Notes: a model not told the origin generated them from the sequence alone. A stretch of DNA of 64,000 bases from Oidiodendron maius Zn (GCA_000827325.1 KN832871.1:2790001-2854000); one strand, 5' to 3'. Shown: positions 45,254 to 58,052, counted from the stretch's first letter. Translations and numbers: made by a program.

Positions 45254-46472
45254 CTATCTCCTCACGGCCACTGTCCGACCTTTTGCTCGTCCAGTCCTCG
45301 GCAGCGCGTCGATATCCGTGAGGGTCTCGGCCACTTGCTGAGGCTTGGCATATGCCTCCTCGATCCGCTGGACGCCATCCACAACCTGGCCCTGGAGCAT
45401 GCGATGCTCGTCCAGCGCGGCGGCTTTCTCGCGGTACTCTGCCAATGCTTTCTGGCGCTCCTCCGTCATCACCCATTCCTTGGGGAACTTCGGCTTCGTC
45501 TTAAAGGTGTGATGCCGCGTATCAAGAGGGACGTCCTCAAATGTATCCGTAGGATCCTATATCTGTTAGCTCATAAAGATTCCACCCAAACCATTAGAGT
45601 CAAGCACACCTTCGCTTCTCTAAGAAGCTCATCCACGAGATCTCCTAAATAGCGCTTATTCTGAGCTTGGGTCTCGAACATCTCACAGCTCATCTTAACA
45701 ATATCCGTTTCCGGGTTATACCTCACTCCAGCTAGCCTCTTCAGCTTTTCCCGTTGGACTGGGCTGAGGTCATGCATATCTTCTGTACAAAATTCCAAAC
45801 ACACCTTCTTCTCGGCCGGGTGCTGCTCGCCCATGTATGTCGTATATCTAAATCTCAAGGGCATATCCGCGCTTGGCGGTACGAATGGTTTAGCCAGCGC
45901 TACACAATCGTCAGCAAGTTTGTCCAGGATCCAGAATTCATTGCCTCTAGGTACTTACTCGCCAACATCGGCATCTCCCAAGCAGCCAGCCTTGCGTAAT
46001 GTCTCATTTCCCTATGGTGTTCCAACTCTCCATGTGCGAGAGTTGGAATGTCTTCACCCTCGTCGTCGTCATAATCAGGGAACCCATCAACAGCTTCATC
46101 TTCACCCTCATTCATAAATGTCTTGGCCACCCTTTCCTTCCGCCTCTGCCACGGGAAAGTGGGTGTATGAACACGGCTGTTCAATGTCTTCAGAGCCATC
46201 TCATCAAATCGACTTAAGTTCCCACCAACCCTCGACAACTCTGACTGCAGATATTGCCCATGCTGGCCATCCGGACCCTTTGCCGCTTTTTCGAGGGCAG
46301 CGCTGAGTGCCGGGTCAATGTCGTCCTTCTCTTTCTCCAGCCATTGAAAGGCTGTAGCTGAGAACGGTCTCTGTCTCCTGTTGCCAATTGGCCTCGTGGC
46401 ACAATTGGGTGCTGCAGATCGGCATTTGCAGCTCCTCGTGGCAAGGCGGAAGCCCTGCAGAGCTGTTGCCAT
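45254..46472 (-). CDS. RSM24: Mitochondrial small-subunit ribosomal protein mS35
   Basis: Exons (minus) 45959-46472, 45610-45899, 45254-45556; 368 aa. The N-terminus (MATALQGFRLATRSCK...RPFSATAF) is a typical mitochondrial presequence. The mS35 core includes RFRYTTYMGEQHPAEKKV, then EFCTEDM, LSPVQREKLKRLAGVRYNPETD, KMSCEMFETQAQNKRYLGDLV and, after intron 2, DPTDTFEDVPLDTRHHTFK. The C-terminal helix ends KGRTVAVRR. ATG 46472 has G at -3; an upstream ATG at 46541 has a weaker context. Divergent from ALG13. Confidence 0.92.
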
Positions 46473-46953
46473 CACCGGGTTGTATATGAGAGTCGACGAT
46501 GGTGGAGCAACAAAGTTGACATTCTTTTCAAGAAGCAGCATTGAATGACACTAGCTATATACGGACTAGTTGCTAAATCTCCATCATTGGATAAATCCAC
46601 GCCTATAACTCATCGGCCCGATATTTTTCCGTGCTGGTAGCTTTCCCCACATCACGATCTCAAGATGCATCCCGTCACCACGGTCACGACAGATTCCAAG
46701 CAGCTTGGAACTAGCGTCATTACCAAGATTCGCAGTCTCGTCACGAACACCCCTGAAACTCAAGAGAACTCCACAGTTCAAGAGCCCCCAGACATCTTCA
46801 CCTTCACAGGCTCCCATTTCAATGCCTACACCTTCTCTTAGCTAGAATACAACAGCTCGGGCCCTCGATCTCGACGCAGTTTCGTACATCCTTCTCTGTT
46901 ACGAGACCATTAGCAGGGCTATTGCCATGTATAATGGGATCGTGCAGCTCAAG
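46473..46953. promoter_or_regulatory. Shared upstream region, mS35 / ALG13
   Basis: 481 bp between the two start codons; no other gene is visible. Confidence 0.5.
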
Positions 46954-47737
46954 ATGCATAAGGAGTGCTTGATCACAACTGGCGCTACTGCCGTCTTCCC
47001 CGAGCTCATCAAAGCCGCCCTCACGCCCGAGGCGCTGGAGGGCTTCACGCGACACGGCTTTACTAAGCTCACTTTTCAGGTGGGACAAGCCATGAGCCTT
47101 TTCCTTAATACCAAGCCGCCCACGGCAGAGTGTTTCGGCCTGGAGATCGAAGCCTTCGCCTTCAATGAAGGTCTCGACAACGAGATGAGGGCTTGTCTTG
47201 CGGAGGATGGCAAGTCGCTGGAGGGCATGGTCATTACTCATGCTGGTGAGCTATAGAGCTGTCTCATATTCTAAGATATACAGGATGACTGATAAAGAGA
47301 TATAGGCGCTGGTACCATCCTTGATGCAATGAGACTCTCTCTCCCAATTATCGTTGTCCCCAACGTCGCCCTTCTTGACAATCACCAGGAGGAGCTTGCG
47401 GATGAACTTGAAAGACAGGGCTATGTCACCAAAGCCACGCCTAGGTATTTTCCATCTCTCCTCTAATTAACTTCAACTCTTTAATTTAATACAACATAGT
47501 ACCCTAGCTAACGCCATCCGAACCGCCTCGGAGAAAGCCTCGCAACCCCGCGTGGCCCGCAATGACCAGCCTCGCAGCCTACCCGGCGGCCTGGCATCGA
47601 TAGCCGATGCGCTCGCTGGCTACGAAATCGATTCGGATGACTATGATGACGAGGAAGAAGGTGGTGTCAGGCTCGACGATAGGGATCCCGAGGTGGAGGT
47701 CGGTCGTGAGGAGGAGACCAAGTCCACGTTGGATTGA
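46954..47737 (+). CDS. ALG13: UDP-GlcNAc transferase catalytic subunit ALG13
   Basis: Exons 46954-47245, 47306-47444, 47500-47737; 222 aa. With ALG14 it adds the second GlcNAc to dolichol-PP-GlcNAc on the cytosolic ER face. It begins MHKECLITTGATAVFPELIKAAL and shows HGFTKLTFQVG, then the donor-binding SLEGMVITHAG-AGTILDAMR across intron 1, LPIIVVPNVALLDNHQEELADEL and, after intron 2, TLANAIRT. The C-terminal 40 residues are an acidic tail (DSDDYDDEEEGG) beyond the usual family end. The ATG at 46927, in frame, would add nine residues; 46954 fits the family better. Confidence 0.9.
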
Positions 47738-48230
47738 TATATTGCCCTCTATTTCTCACCCCTCGTCTCTGACTTGACGTGAGAATATTTCCCATCCTGG
47801 TGCATTGCACGGTGTGTAGGCGTTTTTATAAAGCGGCGGGCGTGCGGCATGGGATAAAAACGATACCAGGTACTTGCTTCTGCATTCAAACGGAGTCCTC
47901 GAGCATATGTCTGCAATGAAAGACTCTTTACATCTGAGTGAATTGAATACGACGTGGAATGAGTGATACCGTGACAAGAGTAGCATCAAGGCGCCACAAG
48001 CAAGTAGAGGTACCAGAAGATTGGGAACTTTTAAATGTTAATTGTTTGCCTCTTAAATGCTACCCACATCTAGCTAACAACTCATTCTTTTTATCCCAAA
48101 TCTAAACCTAATCTCTGGCCCTCTGAAATTTGCTCTATCAATCTGGGGAATCTTATACTATTTACAAAATCTCACCCACATATAAAGAATGCCATCCATT
48201 TTGTATCCATCCGTTCCAAGGGGGAAAAAA
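47738..48230. other. Intergenic between convergent genes
   Basis: 493 bp with the 3' flanks of ALG13 and OSH3. AT-rich; no gene seen. Confidence 0.6.
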
Positions 48231-51200
48231 TCACCCAGCGAGGACATTCTCCACGCCTGTCCAAGTTCCTCTGCTCCTCTCATCCCAGTACCCTCCTTTC
48301 CCCGTCTTCAGCTTCCACATCTCCTCCCCCTCGTCGCCGCCGTCGACCTTCACGAACCAGCGAGGCTTATGCACATCTCCGCGGGCCTCAACCTCCCTCC
48401 TTCGCTCCCGCTGCTTCTCCTCCAGCCGCGTCTTCCACGTCTCCGCCTCGTCCAGTTCTCCGCACTCCGCGTGCCGCTGGTCGGGCCGCAGCCGGCTGTC
48501 CGTGGGCGGCAGCCTGCCCTTCTCCACTTCCGTGATTTCGTTCAGGCTTGCGGCAAAGGTCGTGAAGCCGTACCGCTGCGGAGCGTTGTCCACCAGGTCT
48601 CCAACGTGCCAGATCTCGCCCGCGATCTTGCCATTCTCCACGACGTTGAGACTCGTCGTCCACGTACCGACTAGGCTCAGCCCCGTGCTCGAGCCGTTCG
48701 GGCTGTAGCACTCGACCTGCACGTCCTCGCTGCGCCCGCCAAACATGCCCTTCTGCTTGAACTCGACAGCAGCGCGGCCGCCCGTCGTCTCGTTCGTGAC
48801 TGTCACCCCGCCCACGGGCTCGACGTACTTCTCCCCCATGACCACGTTGCGCAGGAACACCGTCGCCACGTTCCAGCTGTACAGCTCGTCCGTGCCGTCC
48901 GGCAGCCGCAGCGCGACTCGGATCCGCCCCTCCGTCGTGAGCTCCGCGCTCTTGCCCCAGAACTTCTGCGTCGGCGCCGGAGACTGGCTGAACGACCAGT
49001 GCGCCGAGTCGGCCTGGCACGCCATCCGCACGGGCCGATGCGAGACCTTCTCCACGATTAGTCGGAAGCCGCCGGGGACTTCCTTCCCGCTGCGGACGAG
49101 CTCGAACGTCTCTCCTAGCATGGGATTGAAGGGTTTACGGGTCGCACGCTCTCGACACCTGCTGTTGCTGAATTGCGAGACGGCGAAGGCGGCCACGCGC
49201 AATAGGCGCTGGGCGGGTGTCTTTTGGGCTGCGGCGGCATCGAGAAGCTGTGCGTATTCTAATTGTTCTGCCACGCGCTGGAGCAGTGATAGAGGCTCGT
49301 TAGCATTTACCGGCATGCTGACCGTGCTAAGATCTTTGCCCACGTTCTTACGCAGGGCGCTAATCAAACTGGGCGGCAGTACTGTGGCAGCGGGCACGAT
49401 ATTCCGTCGCTTTGGAATGGTAGCTAGAGGGAGAGGGTCGAAGGATTTCGGCTTCAAGGGGAAGAGTGATGCTGCGCCAACAACAGGTGGTGCCAGATTA
49501 TCTTCGTCGGCCGAGGACAGCGAGGAAGCATCTGTTGCCAGATCGTCCTCAGCATCAGAAGGCGGAGTATCATCTCCACTCTGGTTATCAATCCGCAATA
49601 GCTGTGAGCGATCGCCATCTCCTGCCTCCGCATCATAGAACTCGCCAGTCGACGCCGAATCAATACTATTTCTCGAGGCAGATAACGGGTCTGGCGCACG
49701 ACGACGCTTCCCATTCGCTAATAGAGTTGCAAAGTCACCCAGAACCGCATCTAGATCATTAAGGAAGGCGGCGACGTGATCGTGTATGCTCTCCTCTGGA
49801 GTTCTCGCCGTTCGAAATGATGGTGTGACCGAGGTATTGGTGGCTAATGACGAGGCATTCGACGAAGGCGGCACGCCAAGTTGAGACGGGGCATTCTTCC
49901 CCCCGATCTGCGGTGTCGGTGGTGCTGTAGATTTCCGCCTCCAGAAGGATCTCTTTTCGTTCGTGGCGGCCACAAAATCGCCATTCTCGTCCAGCATTGG
50001 GCTGGCGCCAGGTGAAATCCCGAGACCGTGAGACATTCCCTTCTTGCCTGGAGCTGTATCTTTACATAATCTCCTCACGGCGTCTCGTGTACCTGCGATC
50101 CTGCTGACGAGTGCTTCCACCTGCTCCCACTCTCGATCCTCCTCTTGACCTGGGGAGATCTGTTGGCCGTGTGAACGAGCTCTCGGCTGCTCTGGCATAG
50201 GCTCATTGTCGAGTTTGACACCACGAGCCGTCGCGCTTGCCCTCTCGAGAGCCCGCGCCCAGTCCTCAAAGTCTTTGACATTGCCCGCCTTGAGATGCCA
50301 AATCTCGGCCCCGGAATCAATACTGATCTCTCTTCTCCTCGCATCAGCTGAGATAGCAGCAAGGCCGAGGGGTATTGCACCCCTCAGAGCAGAGGAATTG
50401 CGATTATAGTAGTAGGACAACGTGCAGGAGGCAAAATCCAGAGAGAAAAATCTGCGTGCATAACCCTGCCCACGCTTTCTCCGCCGCTTCTGGAGGACAC
50501 CAGCATAATGCGTCGCGGTCATGATATCACTGTCGCTCCGTCCCAGCACAGAATTCCCCTGGCCAGCGTTCCCTATGGCGACATGATTGGGGAGGCTCTC
50601 CACCGAGTCCGAGGTGGCCACTATGCGCGGGCTATTCTTGCCTACGGTCGCGCCCGCGCTCGGCGTCCCACCCTGTAGATTCTGTAGACTGTGCTCCCAG
50701 TGCGGGGGCGCGCTTGAAGGGTATGTGAGGAGGACGAAGGTGGCCGTCTTGGAGAAAGCCATGGAAAAGGTGTTGTCCAGCACTAGGCCGTACATTCCCC
50801 CCCGCCCACTCGCCACGGCATACGTCCCAGTTGAGACTTTGTCTGCCTCGCACTTCCCATGCCATTGTATCGGGATGAAGCCCTTGGCCTTCAGCTGCTC
50901 CTGCGCCGTGGAGGTGTCATTCTTCGCGCTCGAGGGGCGCTTCTGCTTGTCAAGATCGGAATCGGGATGGAGGAGGGGCGCCGGCACGTCGTCGAGGACG
51001 GCCTGGTGCAGGTTGGCTGCGCTGCCGGTCCCAGGGTGCTTGAAGATACCGAAGTTTCTGGGCGATGGTCAGTGGGTGGACGTAAAAGTCATAGGGCTGA
51101 TGTGGACGAACATGGATTTCTTGTGCGGTTGGATACTCCACGAGATGGTGTGTCCCTCTTCCACTTTGACCCAGCGAACGATGTAGGACTATAGAGAAGA

Positions 51201-51277
51201 ATTAGATGCTGCGCGCGCACACCGTGGGAAACTGGACGCACCTTGCTATGGATCTCTACCTGCTCCAATCCGGCCAT
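48231..51277 (-). CDS. OSH3: Oxysterol-binding protein homolog OSH3
   Basis: Exons (minus) 51242-51277, 51112-51188, 48231-51057; 979 aa. Lipid-transfer protein at ER-plasma membrane contacts. The N-terminal GOLD domain (about 1-130) contains HTISWSIQPHKKSI-NFGIFKHPG, split by intron 2. The PH domain (about 217-310) starts ATHYAGVLQKRRRKRGQGYARRFF. An FFAT-like motif EFYDAEA at about 512 would bind ER VAP proteins. The ORD (about 615-960) has CRERATRKPFNPMLGETFEL and the OSBP signature region, but the usual EQVSHHPP reads EKVSHRPV (about 703-710), so one of the two histidines that contact PI4P is Arg. FWGKSAEL and NGKIAGEIWHVGDL follow. All exon joins rebuild conserved protein. Confidence 0.93.
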
Positions 51278-52640
51278 GGTGCTGGCTGCGGATGTTGACA
51301 CTGCTGACCCCCTTCTGGAATGCGCCGGGAAGTGTGGCCAGGCTGGGGACAGTCGCGGGCCAGAATAGGCGCCTATTGGGAATCATGCAAGAGAATGAAG
51401 CTGCCGCAGACGACACCACGGCCCTTTAAGTGTCTTTGGGATCTTTAAGACACCTCTGGTGGCCCTGCTGACGGCAGCGACGAAAAACCCGACTCCTTGC
51501 CTAGGTACAGGTTCCAGCGCGGGAGCGACGGAGTTGATGCTGGAAGGCCAGCCACATGCGTATTCTGATGGCTCTCGGCGCCACTGGAACGCTCCGTCCG
51601 ACGGGGCCGATCACACGCCAGGCGCGGCTGTGACAGGAGGCAGTTGTGGGAGAAGAAGCAGACAGCGCGTCCGAGATGGTTTTGTTGCTGTTTGATGTTG
51701 TAGTTCTGTGCTACATCTCTCTGCAGCCTGCAGCCTCAGCCTTCTGTCAGGATCGATATCTTAGGCTCGTGCTTACGGCCTTTACGTATGCTATATATAA
51801 GACCACGCCGTCCACGCAAGGCCGAGGTTGTGCACAGGACCTGACACTTAGCAATTTGCATGTTATTTTGCCCGGGATATACGAGTAGTTGGTGCTGCCC
51901 CTCGCAATCCTGCATGTACGTCTGGACGGTCCAGTAGCCTCCCCCTCCACACAGAACCGTCGCTACAATTCCCCCTCGCCTCCGCCTTTCCCCTCTCGGT
52001 TATACGTGCAATCTTCTGCTCCTAGAGATTGTTTGTTCATGAGGTGGGGACGGGGGATCCTACGTCCCGGAAGCAGATCATGATTTGAGAACCAGGCGTG
52101 GTTCCGGTTCCGATTTTACGCGCAGGTTTGTCCATGTGTTCCGACTGTCGTGATGATATTTTGTGGCGGGCTTTATGCGAGGCTTTCATGTCTCATGCCT
52201 CGTGGTCTTGTGGCTCGCAGCCTCGCCCTGAGTTACCGGCGTTGCCGTAGGAAGTCGCGAGCGGCACTTCAGCCGAAGGAGGGCAAAGTCCTGGCCGACG
52301 CTTCCAGGTGCTCTCCCGACTCTGGCTACCGTAGGCATATTTTATAACTAATCAATAATCGCGCAACGGCGGAAAACGGGAAAAACTTGAAGACTACGAT
52401 TAATCATCCGTGATTGATTGCAGACTGCTATGGAGCGAGAGCAGATACGGCTTTTCCTTTCTTTTCTTCTTCTTGTTTGCCTCCCTTTTATAATGCTCGT
52501 TAAGATTCCCCTGCCCAGGTAGCGGGCCTCATACAAAACACAAGTTAATGCGCCCAAGGGAAAACCATGCCACGTAAACTCCCACAATCTTCTTCAATTT
52601 TTGCAAAGAAAAACTAGAATGCCATCTAGTCCGAATGAGA
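51278..52640. other. Long intergenic region, no gene recognised
   Basis: 1.36 kb between the OSH3 start and SPT6 stop. A TATATATAAG lies at 51792-51801 on the plus strand, but no convincing coding frame follows. Short open frames up to 80 codons on both strands carry no motif. It holds the OSH3 promoter and SPT6 3' UTR. Confidence 0.55.
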
Positions 52641-55600
52641 TCATTTTGGCGTGTGACGGAGCTTGAACCCGTTAATGAGGGCTTTCATGTCCGGATATGG
52701 ACTGTGCAGTAACTCGAAGGCGTTGGGGACCACCCGCACAGGCCATGAGTTGACGCGAGAGTGCTGGCCGGCCTTGAAGCAGAGGTAGAAGTACCCAGGG
52801 TGCTTGGGGTCGATGCAGAAGGCGTAGACAGATCGCTTGGGGTTGGCCTCGAGATACGTCGTCAACCATTTCTCTGCAAGCGTCGTTAGTACAATCCCCC
52901 AGACAAGCGGGAGTAACCTACCTGTATCCGTCCTGCTGCCCTTCTGGTATTTGTCGTGCTGCATCATCTCATCAACCTTTCTGGCCATAGCCTTGACATG
53001 GTCCACGATTAGTTCGTCGAGATCACTGTAGGTGTACTTTCCGCCAATGCGAAGCTGCTTTCCAACCGAAAACTCGTTTTCCTTCTGTAACTCGAGAACG
53101 TCAATGTGCTGATACACCCCATCTGCGACTTTCCACGTGATTGCCAAATGATCATTGCCCTTTGACGAAGGTCGGATGACGGCTTCGCCAGGCGCCTGCG
53201 ATCCAAGGTACTCTTCTGCCTGCGTGGAATTGAACAGCTTAAACAGAGGATGCTTGACCACTCTCTGAGTCCGGCCCGTGGCCTTGTCTTTCTCCCGAAG
53301 CTCTTCCTTATCCTTTCGCTCCTGGACGAAATCCCAAGCGCCAGGGTCATGATCGGTGCGTTTTCGATATGGAATTCTCAGTACCGACTCTCGGAGGGAG
53401 AGTTTTGCCGTGAAGGCTTCTCGATCAAGCCCAAGAAGCTTAGCCTGGACAATTTGGCCCTGGGAGAAGAGACTCTTGAGCGGCATGTCGTTTTCCGAAC
53501 CCTCGTGTGCCTCAACGCGGCCTTCAATGCCGGAATCCAGCTTCGCAATGATAAAATCATCCTTGGCAACCCGAATGTTGACAGGCACAATCATACCCTC
53601 GCACAAAGAGTCTTGGGTCTCCCCTGTCAGCATCGTGAATATCTCCTCAGGTAATAAGATGGCGAAGTTTCTCCTCAGCTCCTCGTAGGGCTGCTGTAAT
53701 TCGGCACGAATGGTCTCCAGCGTTGCCCGTTTCCGTTGGTTGTAGTTGCGTTCCAATTGCTCCGCATATTCTTCAAGGATCAAATCGTTAACTTTTTCTT
53801 GTTCATCATCCCTGATGAGCTTGCGAACAATGGCTCCCGGACCACCTTCATCAACTTCCGCCTTTACGTCTTCTTCGTCCAATTCCAAGGCGTCGGCAGC
53901 CATCTTTCGGCCGAGTTCATAGTCTTCCGGATGCACACGCGTGTTATCAAGGTAGTCAGATGTGGCGGTTGAACTATCATACTCGATAGACAAGAAACTT
54001 GCGCAGTTATTCCAAACTCTAGGGCCCACCACAGGGAGCTTTCCGCTATCCGGGTCGCCTACAAGCTCATCACGAGTGGTTACCAACCCCCCATTCGCAT
54101 TAATGGTCTTGAGCACAGCGGTAGCTTTGCGAGGCCCCAGGCCACACACATAAGGCAGGAGGTTGGAAGTGTACGGATCTCCGATGGCTTCGTTGATGTC
54201 GACACCGCACAAGTTAACCATATCCACCATCGCTGTCTCGAGCTGCTTTCGCAGCTTGTCTTCGGGGAGAAGCTGTTGGCATGGGTGGAACGACAGAGAA
54301 GTGATGTCTTTCCCAATGGCCGCATACTCCTTCATTGGGTTCTGGAGGTATTTTGCCAGTCCCACGCAATATCGTGTGAGGGAGCCAAAGGTCGGGTGTT
54401 CAACTCCAGCACGTGGACTATCTTTGTAGAGCCGAGCTACCTCATCATTGACCACGACCACGTCGAGAGCTTCACTCCTCTCCTCACCCGTATCCGGGTC
54501 CTCAAACTCCGCACCTTTCAGTCCTTTCTCTGCCACCAAATCTCGAAGGCTAGTGATTAGCTTATGTGTCTCCACAGAGAACCCACTGACACCCAAAACA
54601 TCTGGCTTTCTCCGTTGGATAAGCTCAACGAGGGCATCTCGCGAACTCTCGCTCCTCGTAAGGGCGTCGAACTTGCCATGCTCCAGCACTCGTCCATCTT
54701 CCTCGACCCAGACCCAGCACACTGCCTCTCGATTAGGATCGCTGCTGCCATTAGACAATGCCAATACTCGAGGGACGGTCCCGAGAATCATGCCTTGCGG
54801 CTTGTATGGCGCTTGATCGAGCTTCTTTGAGTATTCCTCTCTGCACAACTTCAGGATGGAGTCTTGACACTCGGTCCTCATGCTCTCCTTAACACCTTTA
54901 GTGATAACCCGCTCCAGCTTAGTAAACGCCATATCAATCACTTTCTGACGCTCATCATTCCACGCATCGGCAAGCTCGCTGAAATTGTCAGACGCGAACT
55001 CGGCGAACAGCTGCTTGCGAAAATCGCGCTCGTTCTGAAGAGATACCCGCACGTCAAGCAGCCCCTCCTCTTCGGCTTTGAGCATCTTTAAGAACATTTC
55101 GGGTTTACTAGCAATGTCACCGAAAGTTTGATTCTGCAAGTACTTCAACTCGTAGTACTGACTCTGCTCGTCGATTTTTCGAAGGCCCTTTTCCGTCCTT
55201 CGACAGCCAACAACCCCCATCATGTAGTAGTTCATTCTGAAGTGCTTTCGCATTCGTGGATTCATAAAGAGCTCCTCGGCAAACGTTTGACGCGCTGCCA
55301 TCAGCACCTGCTCCCCCGTGCTAAAGTCTTGTGGGCTTGTTAGAGTGTCGGCAAGATCGATCGGTGTACTGGCAGAGTCCTCGGCGTACTGCTTTCGACC
55401 CTCATGCAAGGCGTTCTGAGCAACTTGGTCGGCCGTAATACCGTACGCCTTCACCAGTGCGTACGCCCGTCCTTTACGGACGCGGTCAAATACCGTTGAC
55501 TTCCCCCCAGGCCGGCGCCTCTCCTTGGCGTCGCCATTTGTCGCTGCTAAATCTTTGAGCTCTGCTGAATATTGGAAATAAAGGTAGTCCTGAATGTCTT

Positions 55601-56999
55601 GAAGTTCCTCCATCGTCACAGCGATTGGAAGCATAGTCTCAACCATCTGGTCCTCAACGCCAAGTATTGACTTCAAATTTTCGTATGTCTTGTCGAGGAT
55701 ATTTCGCTTCTCAATGAGGGCACGGAACTTCAGGTCGAGTTCCAACACACGCCACAGATCATCTTGATTTAATAACTTCTCTGCGCTTACCACATATTCA
55801 TGGTCATCTGGATTGCTAGACGGCATTCGAGTCTTCTTTGCATGAATCAGGTAGTCCTTCCTGTGCTGGAAGACATACGGGACCTCGACATCATCGACAA
55901 CAAAAAACTCAAGAACTTTGCTGATAGCTCTTGTAAATGGGGTTTGCAGATCGCTGTGTAGAGACTTTTTGGGCCAAATAAGACTGGTGATCCAGCGTGC
56001 CTCTTCTTTAAACTGCTCGTCAGTCATTTGGAGCTGCTTATACGGCATCCGGTCGAGTTGGAAGCGCTCTGGTTCATCCGCCCAGCGAATCTCATTATCT
56101 GCGTCCGTGAGAAGTTTCTCCGACAGTTGCGACGGCTCGAAAACATCCTTCAACTCGAGGTTGTGATCACCTGCTTCTCTAGCCTCGGCCTCGTCCTCTA
56201 GTGCCAGTGCCCAGTCGTAATCCTCGCCATTGCCAAATATCGCTTCAATATCATCAAGGGCATCCTTGTCAAGGCCAGCAGCCCCAGGTCCACCAATAAA
56301 TGTCGCTCTATCTCGAGGGCGAGCCACCTCGAGCTCCTCTCGTTTCTTTAGCCTCTCTTCCTCATCTTCCAGGTCATCTTCCTCAATGAAATCGGCAAAT
56401 TCGTCTACTCTATGATGGTCGGGTCGGCGATCAGCCGGCTCCTGCTCCTCATCATCAGAGAACATCTCTTCAAGACCTCGTTCTCGACGCTCATCATCAT
56501 CATCTCGGTGGCCGCGCTTGAGACGTTTGAGCTTGGGCTAGAACGATGGTCAGTAAATGCACCAGCCGCTTTTCCGGTATAACGCACCTGCGCAGCGGTT
56601 TTGCGCTCCCAGTCAGGATTTGCCTCCCCAATGAGATCAAGATCTTCCTCGTCCAAAATAGCCTCCTCTTCCTCCCGCTCAGCCCGTCGTCGCTTCTTCT
56701 CTTTGCGACGGCGGCTTTCTCGCTCCTCGGGCTCTTCTTCCTCGTCATCAATGATGAACCCTTCGCGGATCTAGCAACTGGTCAGTGAGGGGCGCATCAC
56801 ACCTATGAGAGCGAAGGGTGCATGCCTTGCGGGCCTCCTCCTCATCATCATCATCTTCTTCCTCCTCACTCGAGTCATCGATGTGGCCATTCTCTCCCTC
56901 TCTCCTCGAGGTCACCTCGCCCGTGTCCTCGTCAAACGATTCATCATTTTCTTCATCGTCGAGCTCGGCCTCGCCGTGGATAAGATCCTGCCTGCTCAT
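52641..56999 (-). CDS. SPT6: Transcription elongation factor SPT6
   Basis: Exons (minus) 56826-56999, 56588-56770, 52922-56537, 52641-52873; 1401 aa. Histone chaperone travelling with RNA polymerase II. The first 250 residues are strongly acidic (DDSSEEEEDDDDEEEAR, REGFIIDDEEEEPEE). Core domains in order: HTH region, YqgF-like fold, HhH (GVDINEAIGDPYTSNLLPYV, then GLGPRKATAVLK), S1 (EGMIVPVNIRVAKDDFIIAKL...FTAKLSLRES), and tandem SH2 (HPLFKLFNSTQAEEYL; EKWLTTYLEANPKRSVYAFCI). Intron 1 (56771-56825) has a GC donor but restores EEEARK-IREGF. Intron 3 (52874-52921, 48 nt) has no stop and keeps frame, so an unspliced mRNA would insert 16 hydrophobic residues between the SH2 domains. The N-terminal start is the first ATG of exon 1. 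Confidence 0.95.
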
Positions 57000-58052
57000 T
57001 GCTGTGACAGATCGGGGGGGCCACGGGCGTTAGAAAAGAAAAGAAGGAGGGGCGGTCGCAACGCTGCGGTGAAGATTGAAGTTGATGTGGGCAGGCACAA
57101 GTAGGGAAGTGAGGAGCCGATGCCTGGCTGACTGGTCTGAACTTTTTGGAAGGTCTCGCGTTGCCTCTCTTCGCGAATCGATGAATGTGACAAGGATGTC
57201 TGAGGCGGCCTGGCGAGGCTGTCAGGCATCACTTTATTCTTAGGCCACCAGGGAGCAATGATTTGGCTTACATAATCACCAGCGTGAAATGCATTCCCAG
57301 TCCTCTTGGATTCACTTCAGAGATAAAGAGACCACTGACGGGCGAGTCGCTCCTTCGGGGTTTTTACCGTAAGCCAGATAGTTGGCCGAGATTGGGTGTC
57401 GAAATCCGTAAATGCCTCGTCGTATCAGGGCACCCTCTCTCCCCGTACAGGCGCATATAAAAACAGGGCCGTTCAGGGGAGCAGAGGAAGGGTTGGCTGC
57501 AGTGGCACTCCCTACAAATCGATAGCCGCGAGCGCTGCCCAATCCGTCGGAATACGTGCCTCAGCCCATGCCATGCATTTTGCATTTCCTTTTTTCGCCT
57601 TCGAGAAACCCCCTTTTGCATCTAGTGAATAGTGCGCCGGATGGTCCAGCCGGCAGCCTTAGTTCTATAACTGTGCGCCCGCTGCTCGATCCCGACCAGA
57701 TCATCTCGACTTGACGGCTCCGCGCTGAAGCTCGACCTCTCCACCCCACACTTAGTCTCGGCCCGCTGGAGCGTTAGCAATTAGCAACCCAGTGTAGTGT
57801 CCCGCCATTCCTACGAAGCAACTCAGGGCTATACCATCTCCTTCGACTCGACGTCCACAACTCCTACCGAACCCCTCGCCCTGTGCCGGACCCGGGCTTT
57901 TCAGACCTCCAGTTGGGTCGACGACGACGAAACACGGCCTCGACCGGGCGCCTATCTCCCCACAGCACAGACACCGACTTGGGGCGCCTGGCCACGGAGT
58001 CCCGCACGCAAAATCCTCACCTCTCACCATCTGCGCGGACCAGCAGCCCAAG
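57000..58052. promoter_or_regulatory. Shared divergent upstream region, SPT6 / STE7
   Basis: 1.05 kb between the start codons. Open frames here, including one from 57797 that overlaps STE7 in another frame, have no motifs and are treated as chance. The last 200 bases before STE7 are pyrimidine-rich, consistent with a 5' leader. Confidence 0.55.

Noticed and set aside
48745-49638. Open frame of 297 codons on the plus strand opposite OSH3
   Set aside because: It lies wholly antisense to the conserved OSH3 ORD exon in a GC-rich stretch and has no motif, so it is a shadow frame.
51747-52100. TATATATAAG at 51792 as promoter of a gene in the 51.3-52.6 kb gap
   Set aside because: No open frame of convincing length or composition follows.
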